From: Streptomyces sp. Je 1-369
GTDB lineage: Bacteria; Actinomycetota; Actinomycetes; Streptomycetales; Streptomycetaceae
Length of the DNA stretch: 64,000 bases
Direction of reading: 5' to 3'
Assembly: GCF_026810505.1 (NCBI RefSeq)
Contig: NZ_CP101750.1
Span: 1,269,448-1,333,447 of the forward strand
The notes beneath the pieces were generated by a model, which saw only the letters and a program-made list of their open reading frames with translations, was not told the origin of the DNA and did not search any database. Positions within the stretch are counted from its first letter, which is position 1; each line of letters begins with the position of its first letter. This document shows, piece after piece, positions 46,110-55,164 of this stretch. Position numbers and translations under genes: made by a program.

Positions 46110-46112
46110 GTC

Positions 46113-47642
46113 TTACCTGGCCTCCTGGTCGCTGTACGGGACCCGTGCGGCCGGTACCGACGGCCTTTCGCTCCGCGGCTGCCCCGTCCCGTTCTGCCGG
46201 GGCGGCCGCTCATGAGGGCCTCGCAGCGCGGTGTGCAGTCCGTCCCACAGCGTGCCGTCGGTCCGGTCGCGCGGGTCGGGGTCGATCAGCACGACACCGA
46301 CCACCGGGATGCGCTGGTCGGCGAGTTGTCGTGCCACGGTGTGCAGCCATGCGGTGCTGCCGTGTCCGGCCCGTACGACGAGCACGGTCCGGCTGCCCAG
46401 GTACTGGAGGTCGGTCCACGCCGTGCCGGGCGCGATGGAGCCGACGCCGATGCGGCGCGCCTGGTGCGACACGGTCGCGGCGCGCTCGCCGCCGACGACG
46501 GTCACGTCTCCGGGAACGCGGCGGCTGTCGGCGAGCTCCGAGCCGGGCAGGCCGTCGATGACGATGACGGGCCCTTCCGCCGCGAGGACCCCCGCGACGT
46601 CCAGGGCGATCGCGCTCGTGGTGCGCGCGCACCCCAGTTCCAGCAGGGACACCGGTTCTCTGGAGCCGCGCGCGGTGCGGGCCAGGGAAGCGGCGAGCCG
46701 TTCGCGTGCCACCCGGGTGCGCTTGAGCTGCCACCGCCCCGCCGGGCGGCGCGGAACGCGCGGCAGTTCCGCGATGACCGAGGCGCCCAGGTTCGCCGCC
46801 ATCTCGCGGCGCAGCACGGGGCGGTCGGCCACCACCGAGGTGACGGCGGCCAGCGCGAGGCCCAGGACGAGTCCGAGGACGAGTCCGATCGCGGCCTTGG
46901 TGGCGGCCGACTTGGGCAGCGACTGCGGCACGGCGCGCGGAGCGTCCACGATCTGCGTACCGGCGATGATCTTGGGTGTGCCCATCTGCGCTTCTTCGGC
47001 GCGCTGGTCGTAGTCGGCGATGCGCGAGGTGAGTTCGGCCCGGCGGGAGAAGAGGGACTCGATGCTGGCCGAGTCCTGCGGGTCGGTCTCCGGCGACCTG
47101 TCACCGATCGACGCGTTGACCTCCTTGAGCTCGTCCCGCATCCGGTCGCGCTGGTCGCGCAGCGCCTTGGCCTCGGCCTTCGCCGCCGCCTGCATCCGCC
47201 GTACGTGGTCCGCGACGAACGCGTCCGCCAGGGCCTTGGCCCGGGCGACCGCGTCGGCGTCGCTCTTCGCCGTCACGTCGATCCGCAGGAGGTTGTTGGT
47301 CAGGCCGGTGCCCCGGTAGTCCTGGAGGAAGTCCTCGGGCTTCTCGGCGGACTTGAGGGCTGCCAGGGCCCTGCCCGCGATCCGGGTGGTCCCCAGGATC
47401 TCGACGTCGGTACGGATCAGCGTGCCGGTGTCGTTGGGCTGGTCCTCCTGGTGCACGACGAGGACCTTGGTCGCCGCGCTCGGCGGGGGCGGCATGAGGA
47501 CGGCGAGGGCCGCGCCGATCAGCAGTCCGAGGAGCGCCAGCGAGCACCAGAGGCGGCGGCGCCTGCGCACCGACACCACCAGGGAGTGCAGGTCGAAGAG
47601 TGGAGTGGGCGCCGGGGCGTCCGCGCTCGGGTTCGTCGTCAC
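46113..47642 (-). CDS. Wzz-like chain-length co-polymerase with degenerate tyrosine-kinase domain (copy 2)
   Basis: 509 residues from a GTG overlapping the previous stop. A membrane helix at ~35-55, an extracytoplasmic part with a coiled-coil (AAKAEAKALRDQRDRMRDELKEVNASI, heptad-like), a second helix at ~275-300, then a cytoplasmic domain. That domain resembles BY-kinases in VIVIDGLPG but has no GxxxxGKS/T Walker A loop (LLELGCARTTSAIALDVAG stands in its place) and no C-terminal tyrosine cluster. It probably sets chain length without kinase activity. Confidence 0.82.
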   Translation of the reverse strand: MTTNPSADAPAPTPLFDLHSLVVSVRRRRRLWCSLALLGLLIGAALAVLMPPPPSAATKVLVVHQEDQPNDTGTLIRTDVEILGTTRIAGRALAALKSAEKPEDFLQDYRGTGLTNNLLRIDVTAKSDADAVARAKALADAFVADHVRRMQAAAKAEAKALRDQRDRMRDELKEVNASIGDRSPETDPQDSASIESLFSRRAELTSRIADYDQRAEEAQMGTPKIIAGTQIVDAPRAVPQSLPKSAATKAAIGLVLGLVLGLALAAVTSVVADRPVLRREMAANLGASVIAELPRVPRRPAGRWQLKRTRVARERLAASLARTARGSREPVSLLELGCARTTSAIALDVAGVLAAEGPVIVIDGLPGSELADSRRVPGDVTVVGGERAATVSHQARRIGVGSIAPGTAWTDLQYLGSRTVLVVRAGHGSTAWLHTVARQLADQRIPVVGVVLIDPDPRDRTDGTLWDGLHTALRGPHERPPRQNGTGQPRSERPSVPAARVPYSDQEAR

Positions 47643-49039
47643 GCCTGGCCTCCCGTCGCGTTGCCGCGGCCGGCGAGGGCCAGGGTGGCCTTCTCCGGGG
47701 GCTGGTCGGCCGGGCGGTCCTGGCGGGCACGGACCGCGCCCGCGACGACGACGCCGACGACCTGGTGCCTGCCGTCCGCGCACGCCTCGGCGATGCCGCC
47801 GAGCTCGGCGGCGGTCCAGTTGCCCGCGCTGAGCACGATCAGGGCGCCGGACTCGGCGCCGCTGTCGGGCACCACCGGCCTGACCACCGGGACCTCCACC
47901 ACGCGCAGCACGGGGTATCCCCGGTTCGCGCCGGTCGCGGAGGGATCGCTCGCGGCCTCGGCGACGAGCTGCCCCGCGGCCCGGTGGGCGACCTCGTCGC
48001 CTTCGGGCACGACGACGAGCAGCCGCCGGGCGGCGGGAAGTGTGCTGCGGAGGCGGGCGCACACGCGCCGGTAGCGGATCCGCCGGCCCGCCTCGTCGGC
48101 GGACCGCTGCGGGGCCGGTGTGTCCCAGCGGGTGTCGAGGTCGAGGAACCGGCGGATCATGGCCCGTGGGCCGCCGCTGTCCGGCCGGTGCGCGCGCCCT
48201 TCGTCGGGTACGTCGACGGTGCCGAGCAACTCGGAGCGCAGCGCCGCGGCGATCTCGGATTCGGTGCGAAGCCTGCGGTTGGTGCGGGCGGCGGCGAGGT
48301 GGCCGATGACGGCGGACACCAGGAAGAGGAGCGCCCCGCCTGCCATGAGCTGGGTGCGCGTCGGCGGTGCCACGCCGGTCGGCCGGGGCGAGGATCCCAT
48401 GACGACCATGCCGGCCTTGCTGGACACGGTCTCGGCCTGGTCCAGCTTCTTCATGGCCTCCTCCAGCGAGGCACGCAGCTTCTCCAGGGAGGTGCGGGCC
48501 TGTACGCCTTCCACGGTCTGTCCCGGGTCGGCCGCGTCGGCGAGTTCGCTGATGCGGCGGTTGGTCGCCTCCACCTTCTTGCGCAGGGCCTCGGGGCCCG
48601 TCTCCGCGCCGGTGTCGGTGTTGCCGCCCGTGAGCCGTGCGGAGAAGGTGACGAACTCCTGTGCCATGCGGTCGGAGAGCTGCTGTGCGCGCTCCGGGCT
48701 CTCTGCCGTACCCGAGATCTTGATGATGTTTCCGTTCGTGGCCTTGGCGCTCACCTTGCTCTTGAGCTCGGTGGCGCCGACGCCCTTCCACTGGAGCTCG
48801 GCGGCCGCGCGGTCGACCACCGATGAGCTGGTCGCGACCTGTGCCTGGGTGAGGAGTTCGCGCTCCTCCCACTGCCCCGGCAGGAGTACGGACGCCACTG
48901 CCGTGTACCGGGGCGGGAACAGCACCACGGAGGCGCCGTACCCGACGAGTGCGCCCACCAGGGTGAGGACCGCGAGGAGCCGCCACCGTCGGCGCAGGAC
49001 CTGGCCGATCGTGGCCAGTCGTATCGTTTCGTCGCTCAA
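47639..49039 (-). CDS. Wzz-like chain-length co-polymerase with degenerate tyrosine-kinase domain (copy 1)
   Basis: 466 residues from a TTG in a TTGA overlap with the glycosyltransferase stop. Two membrane helices (~20-42 and ~232-250) bracket an outer part with YTAVASVLLPGQ and a coiled-coil (LEKLRASLEEAMKKLDQAE). The cytoplasmic C-terminal domain is kinase-like in layout (RRLLVVVPEGDEVAHRAAGQLVAEA; GALIVLSAGNWTAAELGGIAEAC; VVGVVVAG) but lacks a Walker A. It differs clearly from copy 2, so the two are not a recent duplication and may form a mixed complex. Confidence 0.82.
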   Translation of the reverse strand: MSDETIRLATIGQVLRRRWRLLAVLTLVGALVGYGASVVLFPPRYTAVASVLLPGQWEERELLTQAQVATSSSVVDRAAAELQWKGVGATELKSKVSAKATNGNIIKISGTAESPERAQQLSDRMAQEFVTFSARLTGGNTDTGAETGPEALRKKVEATNRRISELADAADPGQTVEGVQARTSLEKLRASLEEAMKKLDQAETVSSKAGMVVMGSSPRPTGVAPPTRTQLMAGGALLFLVSAVIGHLAAARTNRRLRTESEIAAALRSELLGTVDVPDEGRAHRPDSGGPRAMIRRFLDLDTRWDTPAPQRSADEAGRRIRYRRVCARLRSTLPAARRLLVVVPEGDEVAHRAAGQLVAEAASDPSATGANRGYPVLRVVEVPVVRPVVPDSGAESGALIVLSAGNWTAAELGGIAEACADGRHQVVGVVVAGAVRARQDRPADQPPEKATLALAGRGNATGGQA

Positions 49040-50301
49040 CGGTGCCGCCTCCTCCCCTGGCGTCCCGGGGCGGCTCTCGGCGCCGCGGTGCGTCCGCGGC
49101 AGGCGGCTTCGTAGGCGGCGAGCAGCTCTTTCTGGGAGTTCTGCCAGGAGAGCCGGCCGGTGATCCGCTCCTGGCCGACGGCGCCCATGTGGGCGCGCTT
49201 CTCCGGGTCGTCGAGCAGCTGCGTGATGAGCTTCGCGAACTGCGCCTCGTCGTTGGCGGGCGCGTAGACGGCGGCGTCACCGGCGGAGACGCGGGCTTCG
49301 CGCAGGTCGAACGAGACGATCGGGCGGCCCATCGCCATGTACTCGAGGACCTTGTTCATGGTCGACACGTCGTTGAGCGGGTTGTGCGGGTCGGGCGAGA
49401 GGCAGACGTCCGCGGTGGACAGGTAGCGCACCAGGTCGGCGTCGGGTATTCGGCCGGTGAACTGCACCTGGTCGGAGAGCCCGAGCTGCTCGGACAGCTC
49501 CACCATCGCGTCGAAGGCGTCGCCGGAGCCGACGAACACCGCGTGCCAGTCGGTCCTGCCGAGCTCGTCGCGGAGCTTGGCGAGGGCCCGCAGGGCGTAG
49601 TCGACGCCGTCCTGCGGCCCCATGACGCCGAGGTAGCACAGCAGATGGGGTTTGCCGTTCTTCAACTCCGGCTCCGGCGGCACCGGTTGGAACCGGTCGA
49701 CCTGGGGCGCACTGCGCACCACGAAGACGTCCTGCGGCCGCTTGCCGCCGCGGCTCACCGCGACGTCCCGGTAGCTCTCGTTGGTGGCGAGCACGATGTC
49801 GGCGGCCCGGTAGGTCATCCGTTCCAGCGCGCACACGCCCCGGTACAGGAGGTCCTCGCCGCGGTCGAACCGGGAGAGGTACAGCTCGGGCACCAGGTCG
49901 TGCTGGTCGAAGACGAACCGGGCGCCGCGCCGCGTCAGCCACTGGACCGGCAGGAACAGCAGGTCCGGCGGGTTGCAGGCGTGGACCACGTGGACCGGGC
50001 CGACCTTGCGGATCAGGCGTGCCGTGTGCCACAGCGCCGATCCGTACTCCCGCAGATAGCCCGCGGGACCTCCGGTGGCGGCGCGCAACGGGTAGCGGTG
50101 GATCCGCACCCCGTCGATCTCCACCTCCGCTTCCGTGTCCCGTTTGGTGCCTTGGGGACAGATGACGTGCACCGTCCATCCCGCGTCGCGGAGCGTCGTG
50201 CACTCCTGCCACACCCGCCGGTCGAACGGCACCGACAGGTTCTCCACCAGGATCAGCGCGCGCCGGCGGGGCCGGTCGTCACGTATTGCATTACCAAGCA
50301 A
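49036..50301 (-). CDS. Glycosyltransferase family 4
   Basis: 421 residues if started at TTG 50301, 11 bases inside the preceding dehydrogenase gene; no ATG or GTG exists closer to the conserved start. GT-B fold: RRRALILVENLSVPFDRRVWQEC, RFVFDQHDLVPELYLS, and donor-side AVFVGSGDAFDAMVEL plus LNDVSTMNKVLEYMAMGRPIV. It likely adds the second sugar after the initiating transferase, given its place in the operon. The weak start codon suggests coupling to the upstream gene. Confidence 0.85.
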   Translation of the reverse strand: MLGNAIRDDRPRRRALILVENLSVPFDRRVWQECTTLRDAGWTVHVICPQGTKRDTEAEVEIDGVRIHRYPLRAATGGPAGYLREYGSALWHTARLIRKVGPVHVVHACNPPDLLFLPVQWLTRRGARFVFDQHDLVPELYLSRFDRGEDLLYRGVCALERMTYRAADIVLATNESYRDVAVSRGGKRPQDVFVVRSAPQVDRFQPVPPEPELKNGKPHLLCYLGVMGPQDGVDYALRALAKLRDELGRTDWHAVFVGSGDAFDAMVELSEQLGLSDQVQFTGRIPDADLVRYLSTADVCLSPDPHNPLNDVSTMNKVLEYMAMGRPIVSFDLREARVSAGDAAVYAPANDEAQFAKLITQLLDDPEKRAHMGAVGQERITGRLSWQNSQKELLAAYEAACRGRTAAPRAAPGRQGRRRHR

Positions 50302-51607
50302 GGCCCACGTACCCAGGTTCGGTCCGGCGCGCGTCGGCGTCGGGAAGGTGGATGAGGTCGATGAGCACCGGTCCCTCGCCATGGGGCAGCGCCGAAAGCA
50401 CGGCCGGGTCCTTGGTCCCGACCAGGCACACCTCGGCGTGCTCCAGTACGTCGTCGACGGAGTCGGCGAGCAGCTGCGCGAGGTGCGGCAACCGGGTCTC
50501 GATGTATTCGCGGTTGGCGCCGATCAGCCGCGAGAGGCTGACGTTGGCGTCGTGGATCCGCAGGTCGTACCCCTTGCCGAAGAGTCTCTCCGCCAGCTCG
50601 ACGAGCGGGCTCTCGCGGAGGTCGTCGGTGCCGGGCTTGAAGGAGAGCCCGAACATTCCCACCCGGCGCTTGCCGGTGCGCTCGACCAGCTCGACCGCGC
50701 GCTGCAGGTGGTCGGCGTTGGAGGGCAGTACGTGGGACAGGATGGGCACCGAGACGTCGGCGCGCTGCGCGGCGTGGACCAGGCTGCGCAGGTCCTTGGG
50801 CAGGCAGGAGCCGCCGAAGGCGAATCCCGGCCGCAGGTAGGCGGGGCTGATGTTCAGTTTGCGGTCGGCCATGAACACGTCCATGACCTGGTGCGAGTCG
50901 ACGCCGAGGGCCTGGCACACGGCGCCCAGTTCGTTGGCGAAGCCGATCTTGAGGCCGTGGAACGCGTTGTCCGCGTACTTGATCGCCTCGGCCGTCGGCA
51001 CCGGCACCCGGAACACCTCGCCGGGCAGGCCCTCGTACAGCGCCGCCACCGCGTCGCCGCTCGCCGGGTCGAGCTCGCCGATGACGGTCTTGGGCGGGTC
51101 GAAGAAGTCCCGGACGCTCGTGCCCTCGCGCAGGAACTCCGGGTTGACCGCGACCCCGAAGTCCACTCCGGCCGTGCCGCCGATGTGCTTCTCCAGGATG
51201 GGCACGAGCAGGTTGAGGCAGGTGCCCGGGAGCATGGTGCTGCGGAAGACGACGGTGTGCCGTCCGCCCCGCTCGGCGACCGCGATGCCGATCTCCTCGG
51301 TGACGCGCTCCAAGTACGTGGTGCACAGGCTGCCGTTGGCCTCCGACGGCGTGCCCACACAGATCAGCGACACCTCGCTGTCCATGATCGCTTCGCGGAC
51401 GTCGGCGGTGGCGCGTAACGCCCCGGTCCGTACGACCTCGGCGGTGAGCTCGCCGATCCGCTCCTCGACCACCGGGGCCTTGCCGTCGTTGACCAGGTCG
51501 ACCTTCACCTGGTTCACGTCGACGCCGATGACCTCGTGCCCCTTGCCGGCCAGGCACGCGGCCGACACGCAGCCCACGTAGCCGAGCCCGAAAACGCTGA
51601 CCTTCAT
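50291..51607 (-). CDS. UDP-glucose/GDP-mannose 6-dehydrogenase family protein
   Basis: 438 residues. N-terminal Rossmann VFGLGYVGCVSAACLAGKG, central helix with LKIGFANELGAVCQ, and the catalytic cysteine in FGGSCLPKDLR (Cys268). The CLPKD form and the segment after it are closer to GDP-mannose dehydrogenase AlgD than to classical Ugd, so the product could be GDP-mannuronate or UDP-glucuronate. Either gives a uronic acid precursor for the AsnB-like amidotransferase and the lyase-like proteins downstream. Confidence 0.9.
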   Translation of the reverse strand: MKVSVFGLGYVGCVSAACLAGKGHEVIGVDVNQVKVDLVNDGKAPVVEERIGELTAEVVRTGALRATADVREAIMDSEVSLICVGTPSEANGSLCTTYLERVTEEIGIAVAERGGRHTVVFRSTMLPGTCLNLLVPILEKHIGGTAGVDFGVAVNPEFLREGTSVRDFFDPPKTVIGELDPASGDAVAALYEGLPGEVFRVPVPTAEAIKYADNAFHGLKIGFANELGAVCQALGVDSHQVMDVFMADRKLNISPAYLRPGFAFGGSCLPKDLRSLVHAAQRADVSVPILSHVLPSNADHLQRAVELVERTGKRRVGMFGLSFKPGTDDLRESPLVELAERLFGKGYDLRIHDANVSLSRLIGANREYIETRLPHLAQLLADSVDDVLEHAEVCLVGTKDPAVLSALPHGEGPVLIDLIHLPDADARRTEPGYVGLAW

Positions 51608-51680
51608 GACTGGTTACTCCCCCCAGGCCGGCTGTCCCGGCCTGCTGTACGCGCCCTGTCCGGACGCCGGTCCCCGTGCA

Positions 51681-53159
51681 TCAGTAGGCCCCCTGGCCGT
51701 GGATCACCGCGCGCAGCGTCTTCCACAAGATCACTGTGTCGAGGGCGAGCGACCAGTCCTCCACGTACCGCAGGTCGAGGCGGACCGCCTCCTCCCACGG
51801 CAGGTCGCTGCGCCCGCTGATCTGCCACAGACCGGTCAGGCCCGGCTTGACCAGCAGCCGCCGCCTGATGTCCGGGCCGTACGCGGCGGACTCCTCCGGC
51901 AGCGGTGGCCGCGGCCCGACGAGCGACATCGATCCGGTGAGTACGTTGAACAGCTGCGGGAGTTCGTCGATCGAGTACCGCCGCAGCACCGCCCCCACCC
52001 GGGTGACCCGCGGGTCCCTGCGGAGCTTGAAGAGCAGTCCCGCGCCTTCGTTGTGTTCGGCCAGCTGGGCGCGTGCCTTGTGCGCCCCGGTGACCATGGT
52101 GCGGAACTTGAAGATGGTGAACTCGCGGCCGTCCTTGCCGACTCTTCGCTGGCGGTAGAGCGCGGCGCCCCGGCTGTCCGCGAGGACGAGCATCGCGACG
52201 AGGGCCATCAGCGGCGCGAACAGGAGCAGCAGGACCGCCGCGCCAAGCCGGTCGACGATGCCTTTGACCACCCGGCGGCCCCCGGTGAAGGTCGGCATGC
52301 TCACCCGCAGGAGCGGGATGCCGAGCACCGCGTCGACGTGCAGCCGCGGTCCCGCCACCTCCATCAGGACGGGGGCCACGACCATTTCGGCGTCGCTGCC
52401 CTCCAGGTTCCAGGCCAGCCGTTGCAGCCGGTCCGGTGACCAGTGCGGGTCCGGGGTGACCGCGACGACCCGGTAGCCGTCGCGGCGGACGTGGTTCGCG
52501 ACGTCCGCGAGCCCGCCGACGATCGGCACTCCGTCGAGATGGTCACCGTCGGGTCCGATGCCGTCCGCCGTGCACACCGCCTCCACGCGCCAGCCGAGGT
52601 GCGGGAGCTTGCGGGCCCGGGTGATCAGGTCGCGCACGGTGGCCGGGCTGCCGGCGGCGAGCACCGGCCGCAGGCACCGTCCGTCCTGCCGCCGCTTGTG
52701 CAGCCGCAGGCGCAGCAGATACCGCGCGGTCATGGTGACGAGCCCGATCGCGGGGATCGCCACGAAGATCCAGAGTTTGATGTTGCGTGACGTGAGAGCG
52801 ATTCCGCCGAGCGCCAGGACGACTACCGCGGTGAAGAGTGAGCGTCCGAGGCGCCTGAATTCCTCGGCGCCCTGTCCCAGAACGGACGGAGCCCACGCAC
52901 GGCTGACCGCCAATGCGCCCAGCACCAGGAGTTCGGTGCCGAATGCGAGAATGCCCCACTTTTCATGCCAGTTGGCTGCGTCCCGGGCCCCGAAGAAGAT
53001 ACCTATTCCAGCCACCACAAAGGCGGTGGCCAGGGTATCGCTGATGATCACGGTACGCCGGTACCGCTGCTCCCATTCCGTTGTGGGCTGGCTGATCGCC
53101 CCGTTCGTCAGACGCCCTCGCGCCGACGGAAACGGGCTGACTAATCCCCCCTGCCGCAC
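51681..53159 (-). CDS. Undecaprenyl-phosphate sugar phosphotransferase (WbaP/WcaJ-like initiating enzyme)
   Basis: 492 residues if started at GTG 53159 (VRQGGLVSP); the frame stays open to a GTG at 53327, but that part is low-complexity and contains DNA direct repeats. Four membrane helices, a nucleotide-sugar-like middle domain, then the bacterial sugar-transferase domain: RRVVKGIVDRLGAAVLLLLF, YRQRRVGKDGREFTIFKFRTM, DELPQLFNVLTGSMSLVGPRPP and KPGLTGLWQISGRSDL. It transfers the first sugar-phosphate to undecaprenyl phosphate and heads the operon. Confidence 0.9.
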   Translation of the reverse strand: MRQGGLVSPFPSARGRLTNGAISQPTTEWEQRYRRTVIISDTLATAFVVAGIGIFFGARDAANWHEKWGILAFGTELLVLGALAVSRAWAPSVLGQGAEEFRRLGRSLFTAVVVLALGGIALTSRNIKLWIFVAIPAIGLVTMTARYLLRLRLHKRRQDGRCLRPVLAAGSPATVRDLITRARKLPHLGWRVEAVCTADGIGPDGDHLDGVPIVGGLADVANHVRRDGYRVVAVTPDPHWSPDRLQRLAWNLEGSDAEMVVAPVLMEVAGPRLHVDAVLGIPLLRVSMPTFTGGRRVVKGIVDRLGAAVLLLLFAPLMALVAMLVLADSRGAALYRQRRVGKDGREFTIFKFRTMVTGAHKARAQLAEHNEGAGLLFKLRRDPRVTRVGAVLRRYSIDELPQLFNVLTGSMSLVGPRPPLPEESAAYGPDIRRRLLVKPGLTGLWQISGRSDLPWEEAVRLDLRYVEDWSLALDTVILWKTLRAVIHGQGAY

Positions 53160-53200
53160 AGAACCCCCCAGGTCCCCAGTGGTTCGACGTGTTCGCCCAG

Positions 53201-53271
53201 CACTGCCCCTCCCCCCCGGGAGACCCCCGCCTCCCGCACTGGTCCTCCCCCGGGAGACCCCCGCCTCCCGC
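53201..53271. repeat. Two GC-rich direct repeats in the polysaccharide operon leader
   Basis: A 22-bp sequence occurs identically at 53216-53237 and 53250-53271, 34 bases apart, within longer similar units starting CACTG. Each copy contains CGGGAG and CTCCCG arms that can pair, so the leader RNA could form two hairpins. Confidence 0.75.
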
Positions 53272-53941
53272 GCCGCGCTGTTCCTCCCCGCGGAAAGCGC
53301 ACGCCCCACGCGCACGGCATTCCGCACAATTCAGCGCTTGTGAACAACCCACCCCAGCGGCAAAGGACACACTCGTCCTGCCGGAATCACGAACCGATAC
53401 CGGAACCCGTCCGAACCCCGGGCGCTCCCCGCACCCGAAGCCCGCCCCGGGCCCCAGGAAATTGATCACCCCCACGTACGGCGTCGGCACGCGATCACTC
53501 ACTGTCCGCAACGCCGGACTATTGCTGATTTATAGCCGCCTCGCACCCGAACAGCTGAAGCACGGACAATCTAGAGCATGGGGACGGGTATGGAGAGGCC
53601 ATGTGTGGAATTTGTGCTCGACCTTTGAGACCGGATCAACCGTTCGGTGAACACCCGCGTCTCTGTAACGGTCAGGACACGCGCTGTGACCAGCGGCGAT
53701 AGGGGCTCCCGACCGCCCGGGCGATGACGACCCGGAGTCGGCGCCACCGCGTGGGGCGCCGGACGGCTGACGCAATTTCGCCCCCGGAACAGCGGCCGAA
53801 TGGCCAGTTCCATGGCCTTGGCCACGGATTTGGACACGTTCGCACACCGCGCGCCCACCGGCGCCGCCCGCGCCGTCCCGGTGACGGTCGGTAGGTGCCG
53901 CGCGGGTGCATCCGAGAGACCCCCGGCGCCCGAAGCGTTCT

Positions 53942-53966
53942 GTGACCCGTATCGATCAAGTGTCAC
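53942..53966. promoter_or_regulatory. Inverted repeat just upstream of crtE
   Basis: GTGAC (53942-53946) and GTCAC (53962-53966) flank 15 bases that include the palindrome ATCGAT (53951-53956). The site ends five bases before the GGAGG ribosome-binding site of crtE (53971). It may be a regulator site or lie in the 5' untranslated region. Confidence 0.35.
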
Positions 53967-53982
53967 GGTGGGAGGACGCGCC

Positions 53983-55164
53983 ATGCTCTCGGGACCCGCG
54001 GAGGGGACCAGGCAGGACACCCTGGACGGTGCGAGCGCGTGCGACATCGACGCCGACGTGTCCGCCGCGGTGCACCGTACGTTGGAGGGCGTCCTCGACG
54101 GACGGCTCGAGGAAGCCAGGGCCATCGACCCCACGTTCGCCGAGGACATCGCGGACCGCGTGGCCCGGTTCACCCTGCGCGGCGGCAAACGCATCCGCTC
54201 GCAGTTCCTGTGGTGGGGCCTTCGGGCGTGTGCGGGAGGCGCCGGACCCGGTCAGGCGGACGCGGCCCTGCGCCTGGCCGCGGGGCTCGAACTCATCCAG
54301 ACGTGCGCCCTGGTCCACGACGACGTCATGGACGGCTCACCCCTGCGCCGGGGCCGGGACGCCGTGCACGTGGATCTCCAGAACCAGTACGGCCCGCACG
54401 GGAGACAGGGCTTCGGGGCGGCCGCCGCCATCCTCGCCGGTGACCTGGCACTCAGCTGGGCCGACGACGTGGTCGCCGCGACCCGCCTGGACGCGGTGCG
54501 GGCGCCCCGGGTGCGCGGACTGTGGCGGGCCATGCGCGCGGAGATGGTCGCGGGCCAGTACCTGGACCTCCAGGGGCAGGCCACCCGTTCCCGGTCGGTG
54601 ACCGGAGCCGTGCGGACTGCCGTGCTCAAGACCGCCCTGTACTCGGTGGAACGCCCGCTGGCCCTCGGAGCGGCGCTCGCCGGAGCCGACGAGGCGACGA
54701 CCGGAGCACTCTGCTCGGCGGGTCGCTGCGCCGGAATCGCCTTCCAGCTGCGGGACGATCTCCTCGGCGTGTTCGGCGAGCCCGGGGAGACCGGCAAACC
54801 CTCGGGGGACGACATTCGCGACGGCAAGGGCACGTACCTCCTGGCGGTGGCGGCCGCCCGGGCCGAGGCCGCGGCGGACCACGACGTGCTGGCGCTGCTC
54901 GACCGCTGTACCGGCAGGGCCGACCTGGACGAGGACGACGTGCGCGGGGTGCGGGAGGCGTTCGTGACGACCGGGGCCCGCGGGATCGTCGAGGACAAGA
55001 TCCGCCGGCTGGTCCACCAGGCGCACCGCCACCTCGCCTCCGGCGCCCTGGTCCCCCACGCCGACCGGCGGCTGCACGAACTGTTCTGCCGCGTGGCCGG
55101 TCTGCCCGGGACCGGTGCGACGGCCGCGCTGCACCTTCCCTGGACCGAGAGCGGGAGCCGATGA
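53983..55164 (+). CDS. crtE: Geranylgeranyl diphosphate synthase
   Basis: 393 residues from ATG 53983 with GGAGG seven bases upstream. Trans-prenyltransferase signatures: GGKRIR at 67-72, first Asp-rich motif DDVMD at 113-117 followed by [11 protein letters not shown], and the second region [24 protein letters not shown]. It condenses isoprenoid units to C20 GGPP, first step of carotenoid synthesis. The start codon of crtI overlaps its stop. Long N- and C-terminal tails are usual in actinobacterial CrtE. Confidence 0.93.
   Translation: MLSGPAEGTRQDTLDGASACDIDADVSAAVHRTLEGVLDGRLEEARAIDPTFAEDIADRVARFTLRGGKRIRSQFLWWGLRACAGGAGPGQADAALRLAAGLELIQTCALVHDDVMDGSPLRRGRDAVHVDLQNQYGPHGRQGFGAAAAILAGDLALSWADDVVAATRLDAVRAPRVRGLWRAMRAEMVAGQYLDLQGQATRSRSVTGAVRTAVLKTALYSVERPLALGAALAGADEATTGALCSAGRCAGIAFQLRDDLLGVFGEPGETGKPSGDDIRDGKGTYLLAVAAARAEAAADHDVLALLDRCTGRADLDEDDVRGVREAFVTTGARGIVEDKIRRLVHQAHRHLASGALVPHADRRLHELFCRVAGLPGTGATAALHLPWTESGSR

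Larger units (their letters stand above)
53160..53982. promoter_or_regulatory. 820-bp non-coding divergent region between polysaccharide and carotenoid operons
   Basis: No convincing gene is present; frames here lack family-like sequence. The region holds GC-rich direct repeats (53201-53271), an A/T-rich island around 53520-53580, and an inverted repeat near 53942-53966. Reading leftwards, TATAAA (complement of 53528-53533) and TAGATT (complement of 53568-53573) are possible -10 elements for the polysaccharide operon, without convincing -35 partners. A long leader of several hundred bases would be expected for that transcript. Confidence 0.5.

Noticed and set aside
53160..53327. N-terminal extension of the sugar transferase to GTG 53327
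   Set aside because: The extension is low-complexity Gly/Arg/Ser encoded by GC-rich direct repeats, and the GTG at 53159 gives a normal-length protein. It is not fully excluded.
53530..53847. 105-codon minus-strand frame in the region between the polysaccharide and carotenoid operons
   Set aside because: No ribosome-binding site, random composition, and crosses A/T-rich likely promoter sequence.
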